NCBI GenBank assembly: GCA_021846945.1 | Contig: JAJZVZ010000025.1 | Span: 1 to 39,159, forward strand | Reading direction: 5' to 3' | From: Acidobacteriota bacterium | GTDB taxonomy: Bacteria; Acidobacteriota; Terriglobia; Terriglobales; Acidobacteriaceae | DNA: 39,159 bases | In this document: piece after piece, positions 33,649 through 39,159 of the stretch | Position numbering within the stretch: the stretch's first letter is position 1 | How the letters are laid out: every line of letters begins with the position of its first letter | Translations under genes and position numbers: made by a program | Notes under the pieces: model-generated | Database searches by the model: none | The model's input: only the letters and a program-made list of their open reading frames with translations | Told to the model about the DNA's origin: nothing

Positions 33649-34197
33649 GTGAGTTTCGAAAGCAAAAACGGAGATGTGCTGAAGCGCTTGCCGCGGCGGA
33701 TCGTGCTGACCGGCTTTATGGGCTCGGGCAAGAGCACGGTGGGGCCGGTGGTGGCTGAGCGGCTGGGTTGGCGTTTTGTGGATGCGGACGACGTGATCGA
33801 GGCCGAGGCCGGAGTGGCGATTACGGAGTTGTTCAGGCGGCACGGCGAAGCGGCCTTCCGGGAGCTGGAGCGCAACGTGATTGCCCGGCTGGTTGCGGAG
33901 GACAAGCTTGTGCTGGCGCTGGGCGGCGGGGCGATTGAGACGATCGAGACGCGGGAACTGCTGCTCGGCGATCCAGAGACGCTGATGGTGCATCTTGAGG
34001 TTGCACTGGCGACGACGCTTGCGCGTTGCGGCGGCACGGAGCACACACGTCCGATCCTCGCCGATCAGGCCAACCTGGCAAGCCGGTACGAAAGACGCTT
34101 GCCGCTCTATCGCGCGGCGCATGTCACGATCCAGGTGGACGCGCTTACGCCGGAGGAAGCGGCGGAGGCGGTACTTCGGGCAGCGAAGCTCGGCTGA
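33649..34197 (+). CDS. aroK: Shikimate kinase
   Basis: Phosphorylates shikimate at O-3 with ATP in aromatic amino acid synthesis. It shows the Walker A loop GFMGSGKST (about residues 22-30), the shikimate-binding VDADDVIE, FRELERNVIARL, LALGGGAIE (second shikimate loop) and the RPIL lid. The length of 182 residues from the GTG at 33649 fits the family. GTG codons at 33613 and 33676 are alternatives, and no start has a good ribosome-binding site. It stands alone, without other aro genes. Confidence 0.94.
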   Translation: MSFESKNGDVLKRLPRRIVLTGFMGSGKSTVGPVVAERLGWRFVDADDVIEAEAGVAITELFRRHGEAAFRELERNVIARLVAEDKLVLALGGGAIETIETRELLLGDPETLMVHLEVALATTLARCGGTEHTRPILADQANLASRYERRLPLYRAAHVTIQVDALTPEEAAEAVLRAAKLG

Positions 34198-34347
34198 GGA
34201 CAGGGGGCAACCCGCCGCCTGGATCCTTGATTGGGGCGGCCATTTATGTGGCAGCCGGCCGGCATGGACCGGAATCATCATCTTTTCCAATTTGGAGCTA
34301 CTCTATTGGGGTTGCTTGCCGTGGCTGGTCGAAAGACGTGAGGAAGC

Positions 34348-35265
34348 ATGACCGCAAGAGCCACTATCGGGAAGCGGGTTGCACTGGTCAGCATCGCGAT
34401 CAGTGGATCCCTGTCCGTTGCCAAGATCCTTATCGGATGGATGGCGAAGTCAACTTCGGTGGTGGCCGATGGTGTTGAGTCTGCAGGCGATGTAGTGGCG
34501 GCAGCGTTCGTCTACTACGGATTTATGCTCGCGGCCAAGCCGGCAGACAGGGAACACCCTTACGGGCACGGCCGGTATGAAACGCTCACCGGGCTGATGG
34601 TTGGGCTGATTCTGGTGCTCGCGGGCGTCAGTATCGCAGTCAGGTCGCTGGAGCGCGCCGGCGCGGTTCATACCACACCGGCACTTTATGGCATTTGGCC
34701 ACTGCTGGCTTCGCTGATCCTGAAGGTGATCCTGTCGAGCGTGAAATTCAGATTCGGCCGCCGGATCGGGAGTTCAGCGCTGATTGCGGATGCGTGGAAC
34801 GACTTTGTCGACATCATCTCGGCGATGGCTGCAATGTCCGCATTGGCACTTACTGTCCTGAATCCCTCACGCTTTCTGGCCGCCGATCATTATGGAGGAT
34901 TCGCTGTGGGGGTGATCGTAATCTTCACCGGGATTCGCGTGGCGAAGGAATCCACGCAACGGTTGACGGATACGATGCCGCGGCCGGAGATGATTGAGGC
35001 GATTTGCCGGGTGGCGTTGGAGCATCCGGCGGTGCGTCGCGTCGAGAAGTGCTACGCCCGCAACACGGGGCTGCAATATCATGTGGATCTCCACATCGAA
35101 GTCGATCCCGCCATGAGCGTTCTGGAATCGCATGAAGCGGCGACGCGGGTACGGTTTGCGATTCGCGAGCGGCTCGACTGGGTGGCCGACGTGCTTGTGC
35201 ACGTTGAACCATGGCTGAAGCAGGTAGACGGCGCATTGAGTGAGCAGGCGAAGCCGGGTGCATAG
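34348..35265 (+). CDS. Cation diffusion facilitator (CDF) family transporter
   Basis: A 305-residue divalent metal efflux protein with about six helices and a C-terminal ferredoxin-like domain (about 210-300: HPAVRRVEKCYARNTGLQYHVDLHIEVD). HPYGHGRYE (70-78) is the classic CDF loop. The metal-site positions in helix 2 read D41..E44...D48 (ADGVESAGD) and in helix 5 D148..N151D152..D155 (ADAWNDFVD); the usual Zn site has His or Asp at the 44 and 151 positions, so specificity may differ from zinc. GAGGA lies close to the ATG. It follows aroK by 150 bases with no clear link. Confidence 0.93.
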   Translation: MTARATIGKRVALVSIAISGSLSVAKILIGWMAKSTSVVADGVESAGDVVAAAFVYYGFMLAAKPADREHPYGHGRYETLTGLMVGLILVLAGVSIAVRSLERAGAVHTTPALYGIWPLLASLILKVILSSVKFRFGRRIGSSALIADAWNDFVDIISAMAAMSALALTVLNPSRFLAADHYGGFAVGVIVIFTGIRVAKESTQRLTDTMPRPEMIEAICRVALEHPAVRRVEKCYARNTGLQYHVDLHIEVDPAMSVLESHEAATRVRFAIRERLDWVADVLVHVEPWLKQVDGALSEQAKPGA

Positions 35266-35299
35266 TCCGCTGGCGGAATGACGTAAGGGAGTAGCAAGA

Positions 35300-35557
35300 G
35301 TGGCAGACAACGGCAGAAGCCTCAGCAGTCCGGCAAGGCTAAGCAAGCGGGCCCGCAAGCTGGCCGAGGCTTTGGCCGAGAGGCGGGGTGTAGCCGTGCG
35401 TGAGCTGCCCGCGACGGAGCTGGACCGGCTGGTGGCGGCTGCGAATGCGGAGGAGCGCTCGCAGGCGCAGGCGCTGGCGAAGCAGAGAAAGGGAACCGTG
35501 GCCCGCCCCGGGCGGTGGCAAACCCGCGACCGGTTGCGCCGAGGCAAAAGCAGCTAG
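35300..35557 (+). CDS. Small basic/charged protein of unknown function
   Basis: An 85-residue protein, unrecognised. It is hydrophilic, helix-prone and Arg/Ala/Glu-rich (LSKRARKLAEALAERRGVAVRELPATELDRLVAAANAEERSQAQALAKQRKGT), with a basic C-terminus, so nucleic acid binding is conceivable. There are no cysteines, signal peptide or membrane helix. It starts at a GTG 34 bases after the CDF gene. AAGGGA lies about nine bases upstream. Composition could also arise from GC-rich noncoding DNA, so I give only moderate confidence that it is real. Confidence 0.5.
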   Translation: MADNGRSLSSPARLSKRARKLAEALAERRGVAVRELPATELDRLVAAANAEERSQAQALAKQRKGTVARPGRWQTRDRLRRGKSS

Positions 35558-35655
35558 ACGCGAAATTCCCCCCATCTGCGGCCTAGCTTGTTATCATCTA
35601 AAGAACGGCGAGTGCTTGCTCCCAGGTAAACGCCGGCGGTCCTCATACTACATCC

Positions 35656-36657
35656 ATGACTCCCGTTTCTCAGGCCGCCAATCCGGCAGAGCTTGTCGCG
35701 CCCAAGGTGCAGGGTGCGCCACACGCTCCGGGTGTGATTCATGCCCCCCGTGCGGGCGCAACGGCCCTGCTCATCCACGACCTGCGCGAGCTTTTCAAGG
35801 TGAAAGTGGTGGGGATGGTGCTGGTGACCGGGTGGGGCGGCTTCTACCTGGGATCGATGCAGTCGGGGATTTCGAGCCTGCAGCGGGGGCTGCTGGATAC
35901 TCTGCTGGGAATCGGGCTGGTTTCAGCCGGGGCAGGGGCGCTGAATGAGGCTCTGGAACGCAAGACCGACGCGCGCATGACCCGCACCGCCGATCGGCCG
36001 TTGCCCGCGGGGCGATTCTCATTGGCGCAAGGCGTGATCGGGGGGATCGGCGCGCTTGGTTTGGGCGCGCTGTGGCTCCTGATGCACACCAATCTGCTCA
36101 CCGTGGCGCTGGCGCTGCTGACGGCGTTTACCTATGTGGCCATTTATACCCCGCTGAAGCGCGTAACCGCGCTGGCCACATTTTTGGGAGCGTTTCCGGG
36201 CGCGATGGGGCCAATGCTGGGCTGGACGGCAGCCCGGGGACGCATTGAGTGGCCGGGCGTTGCGCTATTCGCGATTCTCTTCGTCTGGCAGTTTCCTCAC
36301 TTCATGTCGATCTCTTGGCTCTACCGCGATGATTACGCGCGGGCAGGCATCCGCATGCTGCCGGTGGTGCAGCCGGACGGGTGGTCCACGGTGGCGGAGG
36401 CGCTGTTTTTCGCGGTGGTGATGATTCCGGTGAGCCTGATTCCTTGGTGGCTCGGGCTGGTGGGAATCGCGTACGCGGCATTGGCCACGGCGCTGGGAAT
36501 CTTTTACCTGGCCTATACGGTGCGATTCGCCGGTATTCTGCGCGCGCGGACGGATACGGAGAGCCGGATGCTGGCGCGTGATCTGCTCAAGGTGAGCGTG
36601 CTGTACCTGCCGCTGCTGTTTACTACCCTGATGTTGTGCGCTACCGCGAAGGGCTAA
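35656..36657 (+). CDS. ctaB: Protoheme IX farnesyltransferase (heme O synthase)
   Basis: A UbiA-superfamily membrane prenyltransferase that adds a farnesyl group to heme B for terminal oxidases. The 333-residue protein has the first Asp-rich site N97...D105...D113 (NEALERKTDARMTRTADRPLPAG), YTPLKRVTALAT, and the second site FVWQFPHFMSISWLYRDDYARAGIRMLPVV, plus about eight helices. It has an unusual soluble N-terminal tail of about 35 residues. A DUF420 gene follows after seven bases; that pairing is common near cytochrome oxidase genes, though no oxidase subunit lies in the window. Confidence 0.95.
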   Translation: MTPVSQAANPAELVAPKVQGAPHAPGVIHAPRAGATALLIHDLRELFKVKVVGMVLVTGWGGFYLGSMQSGISSLQRGLLDTLLGIGLVSAGAGALNEALERKTDARMTRTADRPLPAGRFSLAQGVIGGIGALGLGALWLLMHTNLLTVALALLTAFTYVAIYTPLKRVTALATFLGAFPGAMGPMLGWTAARGRIEWPGVALFAILFVWQFPHFMSISWLYRDDYARAGIRMLPVVQPDGWSTVAEALFFAVVMIPVSLIPWWLGLVGIAYAALATALGIFYLAYTVRFAGILRARTDTESRMLARDLLKVSVLYLPLLFTTLMLCATAKG

Positions 36658-36664
36658 GGCAACC

Positions 36665-37219
36665 ATGACCACCGCAGCTCCTTCAGCGAATACACGATCC
36701 GGCACGGGGCCGGCGATTGCCACGATTCTGGTGATTAGCGCGGCGGCGACCATTTTTCTGTTCTGGCTGATCTATGTGCATCCGGCCTCAGCGTCGAGCG
36801 CGCAGTACGCGTTTCTGCCGGCGATGAACGCAGTATTCAACGGGCTGGCAGCCACAGCGCTTTTGATCGGCTACACATTTATCCGCGCAAGGCGCATACG
36901 GCAGCACCGTGCGGCAATGATCACGGCGTTTGTATTCTCGACGCTCTTTCTGGTGGGCTACATTGCTCACCATGCCCTGCATGGCGACATTCGCTACCCC
37001 GCGCACGCGCCGCTGCGGAGCGTCTATCTGCCGATCCTGGCAAGCCACATCATCCTGGCAACGCTGGTGCTGCCGATGGTTCTGGCGACCTTCTTCTTCT
37101 CGCTGAGCGGTCGGATTCCGCAGCATCGCAAGATTGCGCGCTGGACGTTTCCGCTGTGGCTTTACGTCTCCGTCACGGGCGTGGTCACCTACGTGATGCT
37201 GCGTCTGGCCCTGGGATGA
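36665..37219 (+). CDS. DUF420/YozB-like membrane protein (cytochrome oxidase-associated)
   Basis: A 184-residue protein with five helices and conserved histidines on their edges (QHRAAMITAF, YIAHHALHGD, ILASHIILA, PQHRKIARWTFPLWLYVSVTGVVTYVML). DUF420 proteins, including CtaM of firmicutes, are needed for maturation of certain heme-copper oxidases. The position seven bases after ctaB supports that role. It shares ATGA with the next gene, so translation of that gene is coupled. Confidence 0.9.
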   Translation: MTTAAPSANTRSGTGPAIATILVISAAATIFLFWLIYVHPASASSAQYAFLPAMNAVFNGLAATALLIGYTFIRARRIRQHRAAMITAFVFSTLFLVGYIAHHALHGDIRYPAHAPLRSVYLPILASHIILATLVLPMVLATFFFSLSGRIPQHRKIARWTFPLWLYVSVTGVVTYVMLRLALG

Positions 37220-37533
37220 ATAGACCGATGACGGCAGGCTCTCCGATCTCCGGACCGAATAGCTCCCGAGCGGGTAGAGGCGAGCGTGCGCCCATGCCTG
37301 ATGACGGGACGCGCCAGCTTCTGCGCTGGGGCGGGTCCATTGTAGGAACGGGGGTTCTGTCGGCGGTGCTGTTGATGACTGTGCTCGGTGGTTATACGCC
37401 CACCGGGGCCACGACGAACACCGGCTGGTTTGCGCTGATTGTCGCGCTGATGTGCGTTCCATTCGGCCTGATGCTGCTGACGCTGGGCGTGGCGAAGTGG
37501 CTGCGCAATCGGCGTGTGGCGCGCGGGCGCTGA
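37216..37533 (+). CDS. Small two-helix membrane protein, unknown
   Basis: A 105-residue protein with a polar N-terminus (about 30 residues) and two predicted helices (about 38-60 and 68-92: GTGVLSAVLLMTVLGGYT, WFALIVALMCVPFGLMLLTLG), ending in basic residues. I do not recognise the family. Its ATG overlaps the DUF420 stop (ATGA), so it is likely part of the ctaB unit and may belong to the oxidase maturation genes. A start at 37294 (MPDDGT) is possible but lacks a ribosome-binding site. Confidence 0.65.
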   Translation: MNRPMTAGSPISGPNSSRAGRGERAPMPDDGTRQLLRWGGSIVGTGVLSAVLLMTVLGGYTPTGATTNTGWFALIVALMCVPFGLMLLTLGVAKWLRNRRVARGR

Positions 37534-37567
37534 GCGCCTGATATCCTTGTCCATCCTCCGCAGTGGC

Positions 37568-37586
37568 TGGCATCTGGGAGATGCTA
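37568..37586. terminator. Hairpin after the ctaB-DUF420 unit
   Basis: TGGCATCT-GGG-AGATGCTA, an 8-bp stem including one G-T pair, 35 bases after the last stop of the ctaB unit and before the GH39-like gene. No T-tract follows, so the call is weak. Confidence 0.35.
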
Positions 37587-37743
37587 CCCATTCATCGCAT
37601 GAAATTTCGCGAACTACGGCCATTCTTGCTGACGAGTCTGGCATCGGATGTTCAACCTCATTGCGGGCGCGCGAGGCATGGCGTATGCGCTTCGCGGCAA
37701 GATACAATTCCGAAGTTCCCGGTTCTGCGAGGTGACGGGGCCG

Positions 37744-39159
37744 ATGAAGCAATTTGCGATCCTGCTCCAACTTTTCCTCTGTTGTTCCATTGCGCTTCCG
37801 CTCCTTGGCCAACCACATCCTGAAATCATCACGGTGGATGCTGCCGCGCCGGCTACGCCCTTCCCACATTTCTGGGAGGAGATGTTTGGCTCGGGCCGGG
37901 CGATCCTGTCCTTGCGCAGCAGCTACCGCAGCGATCTGCGCGCGGTAAAGAAGGTCACAGATTTTCAGTATGTGCGCTTTCACGGAATCTTGCTGGATGA
38001 GGTTGGAGTCTACAGCAAAGACAGGCAGGGCAATCCCCGATACAACTTTACTTACGTGGACCAGATCTACGATGGCCTGCTCGAAAATGGCGTGCGGCCT
38101 TTCGTGGAAATCAGCTTTATGCCGAAAGCTTTGGCTGCCCGGCTCGATTACCAGGGATTCTGGTACAAGCCAATCGTCTCTCCGCCGAAGGACTACGCGC
38201 AATGGGACGATCTGATCACTCGATTCACGCAACATCTAATCGACCGGTACGGTAGGGCTGAGGTTGAGAAGTGGTATTTCGAAGTATGGAATGAGCCCAA
38301 CCTGAATTTCTGGAGTGGAAAGCCCGCCCAGGAAAGCTACTTCGAGCTCTACAGCCATACGGCCCGGAGCATTCAATCAGTCGATCCACATCTGAGGGTT
38401 GGCGGACCGGCAACGGCCCAGGCCGCGTGGATCCAGACGTTCATCGCATACACGGTAAAGAATCATGTGCCGGTCGATTTCATATCGAGCCACATCTACG
38501 GAATGGATAAAGCAAGCAAAGTTTTTGGCCCGGGAGTGTCCATTCCTCCGAGCGAGATGGTGTATCGTGGCATAAAAAAGATGCATGATGACATCGCGCA
38601 ATCCGCGCGGCCAAAGCTGCCGTTGATCGTGAGTGAGTTCAGCGCGGACGCCGTAAGGACTGGCAAGCGCGATACCGTTTTTATGGGCCCGTGGCTCGCA
38701 AATCTCATCCGGCAATCGGACGGACTGGCTGCGATGATCTCCTTCTGGCCCTTCTCGGATGTTTTTGAGGAGCAGGGCGTTCCGGATGCGCCCTTTTCCA
38801 CGCATTCCGCGCGGGAAGGCCGCGGGCTTATTGCGCCTGATGGGATACCGAAGCCTTCCTATGTCGCCTTTCAACTCCTGCATCACCTTGGAGATCAGCG
38901 GATCACTACGGCAAGTAAGGATGCGATCCTGACCAAATCGGGGCAGGGAAAACTCGTCATTGCGTTATGGAATCTGCCTGGGCAGTCGGAAACGCCTGCT
39001 GTGAAGGAGATTCGCCTGAATTTCCGCCACATTTCACGGCATTCCGGAGCGGTTGTATACCGGCTCGACAAGTCTCACGAAGATACGCTGGGAGCATACC
39101 GCGCCATGGGGAGCCCGGTTTATCCCACGCACGCGCAAGTCGAGAAGCTTTGGCAGGTC
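37744..39159 (+). CDS. Secreted GH39-like glycoside hydrolase, 3' end cut by the window
   Basis: An open frame of 472 codons from the ATG at 37744 to the window edge, without a stop, so it is partial. A signal peptide (MKQFAILLQLFLCCSIALPLLGQ) is followed by a TIM-barrel with a beta-xylosidase-type (GH39) layout: WEEMFGSGRA, FQYVRFHGIL (about 74-83), the acid/base E184 in FEVWNEPNLNFW, and the probable nucleophile E298 in LPLIVSEFS. It should act on plant or microbial xylosides, arabinosides or related sugars outside the inner membrane, but substrate cannot be predicted. Only 210 bases separate it from the ctaB unit. Confidence 0.88.
   Translation, partial: MKQFAILLQLFLCCSIALPLLGQPHPEIITVDAAAPATPFPHFWEEMFGSGRAILSLRSSYRSDLRAVKKVTDFQYVRFHGILLDEVGVYSKDRQGNPRYNFTYVDQIYDGLLENGVRPFVEISFMPKALAARLDYQGFWYKPIVSPPKDYAQWDDLITRFTQHLIDRYGRAEVEKWYFEVWNEPNLNFWSGKPAQESYFELYSHTARSIQSVDPHLRVGGPATAQAAWIQTFIAYTVKNHVPVDFISSHIYGMDKASKVFGPGVSIPPSEMVYRGIKKMHDDIAQSARPKLPLIVSEFSADAVRTGKRDTVFMGPWLANLIRQSDGLAAMISFWPFSDVFEEQGVPDAPFSTHSAREGRGLIAPDGIPKPSYVAFQLLHHLGDQRITTASKDAILTKSGQGKLVIALWNLPGQSETPAVKEIRLNFRHISRHSGAVVYRLDKSHEDTLGAYRAMGSPVYPTHAQVEKLWQV

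Overview
The window reads as a chromosomal segment of a Gram-negative soil-type bacterium, most probably an acidobacterium of the Terriglobia/Acidobacteriaceae group. This is inferred from a GC-rich sequence, an LptE lipoprotein (so an outer membrane), a hopanoid-type HpnB glycosyltransferase, a BlaI/M56 pair of the kind common in that group, and a GlgE-type glucan pathway. No marker gene fixes the species. I see no rRNA, tRNA, CRISPR array, insertion sequence or prophage; it looks like ordinary core and accessory chromosome, closely packed, with frequent GTG/TTG starts.

Layout. 1-6.1 kb: the end of a DinB-fold gene, two separate VapBC-type toxin-antitoxin pairs (593-1263 minus; 5434-6062 plus), thiE, and two APC-superfamily amino acid permeases. 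6.1-9.9 kb: a bacilliredoxin, murB, hpnB and a secreted LolA-like protein. 9.9-10.3 kb is the only gap above 300 bases. 10.3-19.5 kb (minus strand): a GlgE-pathway locus, with glgM, glgE and a treS-maltokinase fusion, followed by a glycosyltransferase-like protein that seems to lack its metal-binding motif and a small multi-helix membrane protein. 19.7-26.6 kb: a thiolase and a short-chain dehydrogenase face a branched-chain acyl-CoA dehydrogenase and prpB-prpC-prpD. 26.7-30.4 kb (minus): blaI, an M56 metalloprotease-receptor gene and an HtrA/DegP protease in one apparent operon. 30.4-33.1 kb (minus): holA, lptE and a TIGR00027-type methyltransferase. 33.1-39.2 kb (plus): a half-size EamA transporter, shikimate kinase, a CDF metal transporter, a small unknown protein, ctaB, a DUF420 protein, a small membrane protein, and the start of a secreted GH39-like glycosidase cut by the window end.

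How the genes work together. The GlgE locus can make maltose-1-phosphate by two routes: GlgM from ADP-glucose and glucose-1-phosphate, or TreS plus maltokinase from trehalose. GlgE then polymerises it into alpha-glucan. The acyl-CoA dehydrogenase, dehydrogenase and thiolase match three of the four steps from 2-methylbutyryl-CoA to acetyl-CoA plus propionyl-CoA, and PrpC/PrpD/PrpB carry propionyl-CoA through the methylcitrate cycle, so the 19.7-26.6 kb block looks like an isoleucine/propionate catabolic island.

The most interesting candidates are three. First, a BlaI-M56-HtrA operon carries two copies of a near-identical 15-base palindromic site, one upstream of blaI and one inside the first codons of the protease gene. 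Second, a roughly 40-residue low-complexity insertion in the maltokinase half of TreS-Mak has a perfect 11-bp inverted repeat within its DNA, reminiscent of palindromic elements that insert into reading frames. Third, the putatively inactive glycosyltransferase-like protein is coupled to the GlgE pathway.
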